Origin: Gigaspora margarita
Lineage: Eukaryota > Glomeromycota > Glomeromycetes > Diversisporales > Gigasporaceae
Assembly: GCA_009809945.1 (NCBI GenBank)
Contig: WTPW01000494.1
Span: 186,027 to 250,026, forward strand
Direction: 5' to 3'
DNA length: 64,000 bases
Part shown: in pieces, positions 54,278 through 64,000 of the stretch
Layout of the letters: each line of letters opens with the position of its first letter
How positions within the stretch are numbered: position 1 is the stretch's first letter
Translations under genes and position numbers: made by a program
The notes under the pieces: generated by a model
Seen by the model: the letters and a program-made list of their open reading frames with translations, nothing else
Databases searched by the model: none
What the model was told of the DNA's origin: nothing

Positions 54278-56027
54278 CTCACAATAGGCATTTTAAAACT
54301 AAAAAAAATTTAAATAATTAATATTTAGTATAGTAATGTTATTACAATACTATAATTATAATAAATAATTGTCAATATATATCAACCTTTTGGATGTGAT
54401 CTCTCATACCAACTTTACAAGAAGACTGTTCTAGGAAAACTATATAGTTAATATAGTTTAATACAACAAAATTCTACTAGTAGGAGCTAGGAACAAGGAC
54501 TATTTATTTCATATTTTGGTTGTAGCTAAAATAGAGTTAAAATTGAGTCAAATTCTTGGAAGCAATGTTTTTGGCAAAAGACTATAGTATTACTAAGCAA
54601 AGAAGCGTAGATAAGCTTTGGGACTTTTTTAAAGTCTACAGAAGCAAAACAGAAATAGATATTAGTTAGACATGTTATTTAGTATAGAATAACTCCTTCA
54701 AGCCCCTGTAAATTGGTATACTCTCTTCTTGCTTCTTTGGCTTTTTTTAAAATTTCAACAAAGTGGGCATTCTAGTTTACTCACTCTAAAAGATTAACTT
54801 TATTTACTGCTTTTATTTTTTGTAGTAAGTCTTATTTAAAGATAAAGAATTAGTAGCAGTTTTGTCTTTGTGTACTTTGAAAAAGTATTTATCTTAATCT
54901 ATATATAATTAAGGCAGAGTTGCTAAGTTAAAAATAATAAATAATTGTAGGTTTTTAAAATAAGCTACCTCTTGAATTTTTTAAAAAAATTTAAAAAATT
55001 TACTAGCATTTTTTATATATAAAGGTCTAAATTTTATTAAGTATATATAAATAAAATTATGTATATATGTTGTGATATATCTATTTGATAAACCAATCAA
55101 ATTATAAAATCAAATATAATATAAAATTAAAAAAATAGCAACATTTTAAAAACTTATTTGTTAATTTTGCTTATGAAACTACACTTTGTATTCTAATTAA
55201 AAAAATTGCTTGCAAATTTCATTATGAACTCACATTTTTTGCTTATATAAAGTGTATGACTTAAAGACTATATTTGTCCCATTTTTAAATTTAAAAATTT
55301 TAAGTTTTAATTTATTTAAAAAGTTGATTTTGATGCTTTTAAACTGCTTAAATTTGATTGGCCAAATTTTCTATATTTTGATTGGTTAAAATTTTTTTCA
55401 AAATTTATTATATAAATTCAAAACAATTTGATAGGTTATTTGTTCTAATGTGTCATATTTTTGACTTTTTTTATGTTATCATATAAAAATACTATATTTT
55501 TAAAGCTATATATTTTAAAAAGTTAATATAATTTGTTAGAAAACAATGTTGCTAAGTTGTAGTAAATTAATTTAGCTATAAAATAGTTGCTTCCTTTTTT
55601 TAATATCCTTTTTAGATCAAAAGTTGTTGGTCTTTAAAGTTGTATAGTCTTTAAGGATTGCATGTACTATTTAATTTTACTTTAATTCTAACTAATAAAA
55701 ACCATTTATTTGGGTTGGTTAATTTAAATTTTATAAGTGTATTATATTGCATATATACAAAACAATATAGTTCATATAAATATACTATTAAATAAAGTTG
55801 TTTAAATATCAAAATATACTTATAATAAAAATTGTTATATTTATTAAACTTTATAATTTTTAAAAAATTCAAAATTCAAAAATAAGCTACTCTTATAATT
55901 TTTATATAACTTGTTAGCCAAAAAATGTAGCTTATTTTTAGCAATATACAATATATTATTTTTTGTTATAATTTATTGTATTATAATTAATTATAGTATT
56001 ATAATAATATTTCTAGTATAGTCTTCT
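54278..56027. other. Long AT-rich stretch, no gene seen
   Basis: Very AT-rich. AATAAGCTAC motifs recur at 54959 and 55882, and in reverse at 55927 (GTAGCTTATTTTT), which may be ends of an eroded foldback. No frame looks coding. Confidence 0.45.
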
Positions 56028-56535
56028 GGGTCAATAACATAGCAGTTATGCTTCGAGGATGCAAATCAAAAGGTTGCTAGTTTGATTTTTGGTAGCAGCG
56101 ATTTACAAAAACTATGATGCAGATCTTACCATATCAGGAACTAAAACACTGTGGGAAGACAGGGACCCAGAATGTTAATTGATGGACCTTTATAATACAG
56201 TGCTGCAGTAGTCATTATCAAAACCTTGGGGTCATTCTTGAATTAGAATTGTGATTTAAATGACTGAAGTCAAAAGAAGTACTAAGAGACCAAAGTCTAA
56301 AAGAATACTTCAAGAACTCATAGCAGCATGTCTGGACTGTGATTCATATCAACAGGTTGCTGACTAGAGCAGTGCCAGTGGGGCTTGCTAGAAGGAATAA
56401 AGCTTGGTACAACAACCCTACTTGGGTACTCAATAGTTGTCATGTTGATAACCTACTCATAGTAATTAAATTATTATTTCTGTACTTGTACTTAAATTTA
56501 AGGATTTAATAAAAGTAGTGCCAGGTTGTTAAAAG
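56028..56535 (+). mobile_element. tRNA-derived SINE, copy 2
   Basis: The head GTCAATAACATAGCAGTTAT then GCTTCGAGGATGCAAATCAA then GGTTGCTAGTTTGATTTTTG has A- and B-box positions, with ATGCAAA (anticodon GCA) in the loop. The body shares AAAACACTGTGGGAAGACAG, ACTCATAGCA and CTACTTGGGTACT with copies 1 and 3. It ends in TTGTTAAAAGTAAAAAAAAA, an A-rich tail typical of retroposed SINEs. Less AT-rich than its surroundings. Confidence 0.75.
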
Positions 56536-57341
56536 TAAAAAAAAATATATATATATTTCTAGTATAGTATCAATATATACACTTTTTTAAATTAGTTTGC
56601 TAATTTTAGTTATTAAAAAAAAAAAGAAGCATTTATACTTAAAATAATTCAATTCAAATTATATATTAACTAAAAATTCCAAATAATACTATTTGAATTT
56701 AGATAATATTAATACTTGAGCAATTTTTATTAATTACAAATTTTTTTAAAAAAATGTTAGTTATTACAATAGTAACTTATTTTATTATTCATTTAATGTT
56801 TAATTAATTAAAAATTTACTTTTGATCTACTAAATAAAGTGTTTAATAATATTTTTAGAATTAGAAAATATTATTTAAGTTTAAATTTTGTTTTTATTTA
56901 TACAAAATTTTAGTATATTACAAATTATATTTGAACTGTTCTATTACTATTTCTATTAATAAAAGCCTACCAAGTAGAGCATTCCTATTATAGCAATGTT
57001 TATCTTTCTTGGAATTCTTATTACTAAGAATTTTATATTAAAGAGACCTTTTCTTAATTCTCAAATAACTATAGTATTTTAAATTATTGGTATTTAAAAA
57101 ATTATTTTAGCCAATTATATTATTATTTAGAAATAAGTTAATTATTTAATTAAAAACAAAAAAATTAAACTTCAAATTAAATTATTCAAATAATTTAGTA
57201 TTTAACTTTGTAGTTTTAACAAAAAATTATAAAATACAGTAAAACCTTTATTTATTCTATGGATACTATATTACAACTTATACTTTTCTTCTAGATGATT
57301 TTTACTTGTCTATATGAAATCACAAATTTTATAAAAACTAG
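56536..57341. other. AT-rich intergenic DNA, no gene seen
   Basis: No frame, array or inverted-repeat element is supported here. Confidence 0.5.
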
Positions 57342-57517
57342 TACAGTATAACCCACAATAGTCACATGTCAAAATCGACATTCTATATGCCTATTGCGAG
57401 ATTGTGACTAAAGCAAGCAAGAATTTATATATAGTGTATATAGTTAAATAGAAGAATTAAGGTGACTTAGCAAAATTGTAACTAATGTAAATATAACTAT
57501 TGCAGAGTTATACTGTA
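57342..57517. mobile_element. Tc1/mariner-like MITE, 176 bp
   Basis: TACAGTATAACCCACAATAG and CTATTGCAGAGTTATACTGTA are inverted ends bordered by TA. A second inverted pair, CACAATAGTCACA and the GATTGTGACTA block, lies inside. Non-coding. Confidence 0.75.
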
Positions 57518-57737
57518 TAAGTATTTTTAAGTTATAGTATGTTGTCAAAATAATTTTAGCTCTAGTTTTAAAGTTATGTTAGCAAAAGTCTATTTTTATT
57601 TATTATTTTTTTTAAATATTTAAATGAAAAATTTTAAATTTTTATTGATTGTTACAATATGACTTTAGAATAAATTTTTGTTTGTGCAATAATACCATTC
57701 ATACTAGTGCAATAGTACTATAGTCTCAGATATTACC

Positions 57738-58213
57738 AAATTTAGGGGTCATCTAAAGCAGGACCCCAAACAATGCAAGTTGAGGTTATATTTATACATT
57801 ATCCACTTTTCTGCCATTCTGAATGGCTAAAATAAGGTTCAACCAATCAGAATTGCAGATTTTTTCAAATTTTGGATAAATATTATAAAAATCTTATATT
57901 AAATCTAACATAACCTCTATATATATTGTTCGGGTCCTTCTAAAGCAGGGCAAATTCATATGATCATAGCCAATCAAATTAAAGAATTTTGAAGATTGCT
58001 GGTGAAGCAAACAATGAAAAACCTAAAAAATACAAAAATAGTAGTTTTACCTACCTCAGATAGGTTAAGTAAAAATATCGAGAAGGCAATTTTGCTTATA
58101 TATAACTATCTAAAACCCAACCTAACCCTAATATAAGATGACCCTAACCCTAAAGTTAATTGAGAAAATTATTAAGAAATATGAATTGCCTGCTTTAAAC
58201 ATCCCCCAAATTT
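57738..58213. mobile_element. TIR element with AAATTTAGGGGTC ends
   Basis: AAATTTAGGGGTCATCTAAA then GCAGG pairs with CCTGCTTTAAACATCCCCCA then AATTT. The interior GCCAATCAAATTAAAGAATT, GGTGAAGCAAACAATGAAAA and TTGCTTATATATAACTATCT is co-linear with 49115-49290. CCTAACCCTAATATAAGATG then ACCCTAACCC at 58120 recalls the TTAGGGTCAT wording at 34470 and 48890. Non-coding. Confidence 0.7.
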
Positions 58214-58487
58214 AATAATTGATCAATGAAGTATTAAGGAATTTTCTAGAATAAATTCCTATATGTTAAAGACTTGCAAAAGTTGTTAAATGTAAAAAAA
58301 AGTTTTTTTTATAAGCACACACAAAAAAACTACTAATATACATTATTTTTGATATATAGTTTTAGAATCTGCCCTGATCCCTGGCAGTCAGTGTTGGAAA
58401 TCTGTTTTGAAATTTATGTTCTCATGAGAACATATTTATTTAACTTGATGTTCTCAAAAATTTTTTTATGTTCTCAAATAAAAAAAA

Positions 58488-58622
58488 ATTTTTTTCTCTC
58501 TCTTCCTCTTCTTCTCTTTTTCTTTCTCTCTCCCTCTTTCTCTCTCCCTTTTTCTCTCTCTCTCTTTTTCACACTCACTTTCTCTTTTTGCAATTATTTT
58601 CATTCTCTTATTTTCTCTCTTA
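58488..58622 (+). repeat. Polypyrimidine (CT) tract
   Basis: About 135 bases of almost pure C/T, mainly TCTCTC, CCTCTT and TTTCTC, with very few purines. The serine/phenylalanine/leucine-rich frame over it is a composition effect. It lies just inside the left end of the 2.9-kb element. Confidence 0.85.
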
Positions 58623-58914
58623 ACTTATACTTTTAAACTTCTTTTATTTATTTTTTAATTTTCATTTTTGATTAATATATTTAAAAAAATTATTAATGTT
58701 AAAATAATAAAGAATATAATTTGTTTATCTAAAATTTATAAGCAAAGCTAAATTATTTAAAAAAATAAAACTATAATTCATATATTTTTTTTTTTAAAAA
58801 AAAAAAAATTTAATATTTTAGGCTTTTATATAATGTTGGAGATGTTGTTTAATCCAACTTGTATATTTAATTTTTAGATAAGCCTTTAATGTTTCTTAAA
58901 TATTTAAATAAATA

Positions 58915-60418
58915 AGGGCACTGACAGATATTTCGTAATATTTTTTTATCAAGGGGGTACCCCACATAAGACGATTCTGATTGGTCGATTTTAAAAAAAA
59001 TTTTATCAAAATTTTACTAATAGATTATAATTTTGGGCTCTAAATAAACTTAATTAAAATATAATTATATACCCAAATAAATGTATTTTTGCATGCTGAG
59101 AAAGTTTATTTAGTGCCCAAAGTCATATTTCATTAGTAAAATTTTGCATAATACAAAATTATTTATATTTTTATTAATAAAAATATAGAAAATTCTGCAT
59201 TATGCAAAATTTTACTAATGTATAATAAATTTAAGCTCTAAGTAAACTTTTTAAGCACTAAACAATACATTATTTCGGTATATATTCTTTTAATTTTCTT
59301 AATTTTTTAAATAAAGATGAGCAAAAATGCATTTTTGATGAAAATTTACNAATTTTACTNATCTTTNTNTCAAAAATTAAAAANGTTAAATAATTATATA
59401 CNAANNTCATGTAGAATTTAGTGCTAAACAAATTTAATTAGGGCCCTAAGTTATAATTCATTAGTAAAATTTTGCATGATGCTGAATTTTCTATATTTTT
59501 ATTAATAAAAATATAGAAAATTCTGTATCATGCAAAATTTTACTAATTAATTATAACTTTGAGCCCTAAGTAAACTTGTTTAGCACTAAAATCTACATTC
59601 TGGTGGCATATAATTTTTTAATTTTTTAATATTTGAAATAAAGATGAGTAAAAATGGTAAATTTTCATCAAAATGTAATATTGCTCATTTTTATTTGAAA
59701 ATTTATTAAAACCCAACAAATATACACCGATATAGTGTATCTTTTGGTGCTGAACAAGTTAACTTAGAACTCAAAGATATAATTAATTAGTACAATTTTG
59801 TATAATTCTGAATTTTCTATATTTTTATTAATAAAAATATAGAAAATTCCACATAATGCAAAATTGTACTAATTAATTATAACCTTGAGCTCTAATTAAA
59901 CATGTTCAGCATCAAAACATACATTATACCGGCATATATTTTTTGATTTTTTTAAATTTTCAAATAAATGTGAGCAATATTACATTTTGATGAAAATTTA
60001 CCAATTTTACTCATCTTTATTTCAAAAATTGAAAAACTTAAATAATTATATGCCGTCAGAATGTAGTTTTTAGTGCTGAACAAGTTTACTTAGAACTTTA
60101 AGTTATAATTCATTAGTAAAAGTTTGCATGATACAGAATTTTCTATATTTTTATTAATAAAAATATTGAAAATTCAGCATCATGCAAAATCTTACTAATG
60201 AATTATAACTTTGACTCCTAAGTAAACTTGTTCAGCACTCAAAACTACACCATTGTAGTATATATTTGTATTTTATATAGATTTAATTAATACTCAAAAT
60301 TTTAATCTATTAGCAATATATTACATTATATATAGAATTATATATATTATATAGTGTAACGTAAGATTTTGGCCTACCCCACCCCCTAATGATATTACGT
60401 AATATCTGTCAGCGGCCT
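58915..60418. mobile_element. Nested 1.5-kb element with 9-bp duplication and palindrome array
   Basis: AGGGCACTGACAGATATTTC then GTAATAT pairs with ATATTACGTAATATCTGTCA then GCGGCCT. AAATAAATA flanks both sides (58906-58914 and 60419-60427), a 9-bp direct repeat as in Mutator-like insertions, though low complexity weakens this. Subterminal G-run and C-run (GGGGGTACCCC and CTACCCCACCCCCTAA) also pair. The body is a tandem series of long palindromes (59098-60255). No protein is encoded. Confidence 0.75.
59098..60255. repeat. Tandem array of four palindromic units
   Basis: Units at about 59098-59265, 59411-59609, 59730-59930 and 60059-60250 each fold on the centre TATTTTTATTAATAAAAATA. Arms run outward through AGAAAATTC.GCATCATGCA, AAATTTTACTAATTAATTAT, AACTTTGAGCCCTAAGTAAA and CTTGTTCAGCACTAAAA. 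Spacers between units (TTTGATGAAAATTTACCAAT...CTCATCTTTATTT) are also partly mirrored, so the array alternates two palindromes with a period near 325 bp. Eight single Ns lie at 59350-59406. Confidence 0.8.
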
Positions 60419-60427
60419 AAATAAATA

Positions 60428-61200
60428 TAGTAAATATAATATATTATTCTTCTTCACTATAGTGAATTTAGTGAATTTATAAATTCAAAAGATTTTTATT
60501 ATAAAATTTAAAATATAGCACTAAAGTTTAAAATTATAATAACTAAAGATTTGCTAAGTAATTTTCTTGTAAAAAATTTATGTTATCATCATAGTGAGTT
60601 TAGCTTTCTGAAAATTTAGATTAAATTTTGATTAATTGGTATTCAATAATAATATTATATGTACTGGTATATCAAAGTTTGTACATACTGGACAGCATAA
60701 GACATCTGTTCTATTTATATAGAGCACAAATTTTTGATTCTTAAATAATCAATTCAGATGGGCTAGTTTTGATGCAATTGATTCTAATTGGTCAATTAAA
60801 TATATATTTTCTTTTTGTTTTTTATATTAAATGCCAATTTTTAATATCATTACAAACTTTAACTTTAATAACTTCTTTAAAACAAAAAGTAATAAAAAAT
60901 CCTTTGACAAAAATGTAGTTTAGCAAAAAAATCTATCAATTTATCAAAGGGTATTTTGATTTAACTTGTTTTAAAAAAGTTATAATGATTTAACCCAGTA
61001 CTATAGAATAATGTAGCTATGCAACTATATTACACCAAAACTGGGAATGGATAACCCAATAAATTATATGATTCAAAATTTTTCTGTAATTCAAAAACTA
61101 AATTGTCTTTTATTTCAACAACTAACAATTAAATATTTATAAACTTAATTATTTAAACTACTATATTAATAAAATAATTTTTTATTACTTTATATATTTA
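60428..61200. other. Body of the 2.9-kb element, right part
   Basis: AT-rich, with TATCAAAGGGTATTTTGATT near 60950 and CTTTGACAAAAATGTAGTTT near 60901 as small mirrored pieces. No coding frame. Confidence 0.45.
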
Positions 61201-61389
61201 TATAGAGAACATATTTTTCAAACTTAATGTTCTCAAAAAAAATTTAATAGAGAACATCTTAAATTTTGAAAATGTTCTCAAATTAAAAGTGATGTTCTCA
61301 TGAGAACATGAGAACATAAGATTTCCAACACTGCTGGCAGTTAATAAGGCAGTTATTTTGTAATTAAATGAAGAATAAGTGCATGTTTA

Positions 61390-61549
61390 TTATTTAAAGT
61401 TTTATATGCTAAGATTTGTGAAGACCATTAACATAAAAAAACAATTTTTTTTGTTAAATATAAAAAAAATTATTTAAAGTTTTATATGCTAAGATTTGTG
61501 AAGACCATTAACATAAAAAAAATAATTTTTTTTGTTAAATAAAAAAAAT
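61390..61549 (+). repeat. 80-bp tandem duplication, nearly identical
   Basis: Copies start at 61390 and 61470 with TTATTTAAAGTTTTATATGC and continue AAGATTTGTGAAGACCATTA. They differ only in A/T run lengths, so the duplication is recent. Confidence 0.85.
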
Positions 61550-61739
61550 TAATACAGAAGTTATTTTAAATATATAGTTTAAGATCTAGCTGATCTATAG
61601 CCTTTGTAGGCTGGTTATACTCTACTCTGCACTAGACAATAAATAGGTATTTCCATAAAGCCATTTTGCAACAGGTAGACTATATTACATTGTTACCATA
61701 ATCGTTGTGTATTTTTTTTTTATTTTTTTTTTCCTCCTT

Positions 61740-62222
61740 GCCGTATTTTTACTACAGCCTTTTCCTCGTCCATTACATATATGCCTCGCATAACCTTAAC
61801 CATACTCAGGGTTAGAGCATAACCTAAACCCCTATGCTTTTATATAATGTCCTGGGTCCCTAAATCCCACGGTGTTTCAGTTCTGAGTGCCACAGTTTAT
61901 TATATGACACCCTCCGATAGCATTACCTGCCCAAAGTTGAGGGTCACTGACCATGTTCGACTTCCAATTGGGAAATGGAACTTACTCCATTTTTGATTAT
62001 GGACACTCTTGGTATTAACATCCTGCCATATCGGGATGCAGCGCTACAAGTTTGTGTAGCATCATGGAAACTCCAGACTTGGACCTCACATTACATCTTG
62101 TGACTTCAGTTATTTCCTAATCGGGGTTCTAACTATCAAATTCAAATTACCACTTAGTGGTAATTGAACCAGCAACCTTGCGATTGGAGACCTCGGAGCA
62201 TAACTGCTATGCTATCGACCCT
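61740..62222 (-). mobile_element. tRNA-derived SINE, copy 3
   Basis: On the minus strand the head GGGTCGATAGCATAGCAGTT then ATGCTCCGAGGTCTCCAATC then GCAAGGTTGCTGGTTCAATT matches copies 1 and 2, but the anticodon loop has changed. The body shares GTTAGAACCCCGATTAGGAA, ATAACTGAAGTCACAAGATG and TGTGAGGTCCAAGT with copy 1. It is notably less AT-rich than the flanks. The 3' end is set by the A-run (T-run on this strand) at about 61710-61735. Confidence 0.75.
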
Positions 62223-62836
62223 AAGGTCAATCGTTGTGTATTTTTGTAGCATAGTTCACTAAATATAATAACTGTTTATATATTTATTTAATACGAAGGA
62301 CATTAAGGGTTGACAAGAAATAATATTTTAATTAGTCAGGGGTTAAAAGAACTGATCAAGTGAATTACTGCTTTGTTAAAAAAAATCTAAAGGTGCAGAC
62401 CATCTTTTTTTTTTCTCAAGTTAACACTGGTTAGCTAAAACTACTTATTTATGGTGTAAAAAAAGAGGTTTGTCAAGCACTTTGCTTTATGTCATGGATC
62501 TTTATTGAAATTATAGTCATCAAAATTATTACATTGTTTTTTATATTAAAAACTTTTATCACTAATAAAAAATCTAAAGAAACCCAAGGTATATTATACC
62601 AACATTTATATCTTTTAACCTTTATGTTAAATGTTACAATTTCATTTTATTCTATTTTTTATTATTTTTTTTTTTTACTAAAAAAATATTTTGCAGTCAC
62701 AAAGGTTGTGAATATTATTGCTAATGAAATAGAAAACTTTTAACCCAAAAATTTCTTCAGAAAATTAAAAAATAATACAAGGGTTACCATCATGAAGGTT
62801 GATAATGCATTGCTTGTTGTTGCTTCAGAAAGGAAT
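62223..62836. other. Intergenic, no gene seen
   Basis: A plus-strand frame of 84 codons (62489-62743) is hydrophobic and T-rich, with no recognisable domain or gene context, so it is not called. Confidence 0.5.
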
Positions 62837-63216
62837 TAATTGCCAATCTGGATAAGATCAGCAATATTTCTATATTTAGAATTGGGGCAAAACAAATATA
62901 TAAACAAGGTAGTACGAAATCTAGATCAGGCCTGTATATATAAAATTTTTATATGATTTAAAGAATTCTAAAGACGTTTTTACTCATATCTTCTTATCTA
63001 CAAGTCCAATTTTAATAAAATTTTGGTAATAGATGCACAAGAACCTGCTCTACAACTTTACTTAGAGCCAAAAATAATATTTACTTAGTATAAAAAAAAA
63101 CTTTTTATTAGGCCTAAAACAGATTTACTAATATATTGTTTATATATTTGTTTATCCCTAATTCCAAATATGGTAATAATATAGCTATAGTGCTGATCTT
63201 ATCCAGATTGGTAATT
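62837..63216. mobile_element. MITE with CCAATCTGGATAAGATC ends
   Basis: AATTGCCAATCTGGATAAGA then TCAGCAATA pairs with the complement of AGTGCTGATCTTATCCAGAT then TGGTAATT. Pairing goes on inward through TATATTTAGAATTGGGG against CCCTAATTCCAAATATGG. TTAA or TA borders both ends. The interior is non-coding. Confidence 0.8.
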
Positions 63217-63829
63217 AATAATTATTGATTAAATGGTGGTACTGGCTTAATTGATCCAATATTACATTCAGATAATTTGCAATAAGACTTGCAAACTCTC
63301 TTATCAAATCAAAGTCTACTTAAACATTTAACAATATATAAATATTTTGTTGAAGCACTTGATGTTGCTGAAGAAGTTATATTTTTTATTGGATAGTTGC
63401 CTTTTTATTGCTACATTTTACTGAAACATAATAAATAATTCTGATCAAGTAATTAGTTATAATAATTGAGCAAAATTGACAAATCCTTATATACTATAAA
63501 TTTTTATTTATTTTATTTCGTAATGTATTTAAAGCTTACAACTAAATCCTTGCACAAAATTTTCTTAAGTTTTTATTTTAACTGTGACTAAATTGGTGGT
63601 CAGGCTTTGGGAATCCACGTAAATAGTCATGTGAATATTTAAAATATTATCATGGCATGCATTAATGCTGTAAGGGTAGAGACATTTATCAGGTGATTTC
63701 CACCTCTTAAGAGGGTACACCCTCCCCCACCTGATACTAAACTAGCCAATCAAATTTAAGCAAATAATATATATAGGTGCTCCTATAAACCGAACCTGGG
63801 TCTGGTCCGAAGTCTGCAAATTGGTTTGA
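63217..63829. other. Intergenic, no gene seen
   Basis: Unique AT-rich DNA. CACCTCTTAAGAGGGTACAC at 63701 includes a small CCTCTTAAGAGG palindrome. Nothing else is supported. Confidence 0.5.
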
Positions 63830-64000
63830 GTTCTAATATATTTATATGCATTTTATGGTGCTAAACAAGTTTACTTAGTGCATGCAGTTAGAATTAATTA
63901 GTGAAATTTTATGAATCATAAGATTTAATAGAATTTTATTAATAAAATTCTATAAAATCTTATGATTCGCAAATTTTTATTAATTAATTCTAACTTTATG
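63830..64000. repeat. Palindromic unit related to the 59-60 kb array, cut by window edge
   Basis: GGTGCTAAACAAGTTTACTT then AGTGCATGCAGTTAGAATTA leads to GAATCATAAGATTTAATAGA around a centre TTTTATTAATAAAA, then the mirror AATCTTATGATTCGCAAAT and TTAATTCTAACTTTATG. The outline (GTGCTAAACAAGTTTACTTA, then a TTAGT..AATTT arm) is that of the array units, with different inner arm sequence. It continues past the window. Confidence 0.75.

Larger units (their letters stand above)
58389..61333. mobile_element. 2.9-kb hAT-like element with perfect 8-bp duplication
   Basis: CAGTGTTGGAAATCT and AGATTTCCAACACTG are the inverted ends. CTGGCAGT flanks both sides exactly (58381-58388 and 61334-61341). Subterminal ATGTTCTCATGAGAACAT palindromes and further TGTTCTCA copies cluster at both ends, as transposase-binding repeats do in hAT elements. 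The body is AT-rich with no transposase, so it must rely on a protein supplied elsewhere. A second element (58915-60418) sits inside it. Confidence 0.85.

Noticed and set aside
58349-58636. Serine/leucine/phenylalanine-rich frame
   Set aside because: It spans the end of a transposable element and a CT tract; the composition explains the open frame.
62489-62743. 84-codon hydrophobic frame
   Set aside because: T-rich DNA gives such frames readily, and there is no gene context or motif.

Overview
The window looks like repeat-rich nuclear DNA from an early-diverging, very AT-rich fungus. An arbuscular mycorrhizal fungus of the Rhizophagus/Glomeromycotina type is the best guess. The reasons are the extreme A+T content, short introns (82-118 nt) with GTA-type donors, a Sel1-repeat plus tyrosine-kinase-like protein, paired class 3 lipases of the membrane-anchored kind, hAT transposase debris, and dozens of short inverted-repeat elements. 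The assignment rests on family recognition, not on a database search.

Only three complete protein genes can be supported, all multi-exon. They are a class 3 lipase on the minus strand (29219-31149), a Sel1-repeat/kinase fusion on the minus strand (42679-45249), and a second class 3 lipase on the plus strand (50669-52615). The two lipases have identical exon lengths (409, 347, 95 and 805 nt; 551 residues each). They lie in an inverted duplication of about 2.7 kb that includes flanking DNA on both sides. The kinase exons join in frame to 768 residues, and the catalytic loop reads HQN instead of HRD. The left edge of the window carries the C-terminal half of a hAT transposase.

Layout. 0-3 kb: hAT transposase end, a MITE, dispersed CCAGGAACG repeats and an 18-bp minisatellite. 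3.8-8.0 kb: a long, heavily diverged satellite of roughly 100-bp units, with pieces at 10.3 kb and, inverted, at 35.2-36.6 kb. 8-28.6 kb: almost wholly non-autonomous DNA transposons, many nested, several with clear target-site duplications, plus a second satellite-like family (15.7-20.8 kb) used as a target by three insertions, and one tRNA-derived SINE. 28.9-31.5 kb: lipase A. 31.5-42 kb: foldback elements, dispersed repeats and unique AT-rich DNA. 42.7-45.2 kb: kinase. 45-50 kb: intergenic DNA with repeats. 50.3-53.0 kb: lipase B. 53-64 kb: repeats, including a 2.9-kb hAT-like element with a perfect 8-bp target duplication. A second element with a 9-bp duplication sits inside it and carries a tandem array of long palindromes. 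Two more SINE copies and a further palindrome at the right edge complete the window.

The genes do not form a pathway that can be read from sequence. The lipases are predicted membrane-anchored triacylglycerol-type hydrolases and the kinase is a signalling-type protein that may lack normal catalysis. No CRISPR array, rRNA, functional tRNA, or bacterial-type operon is present. All similarity statements are by eye within this window.
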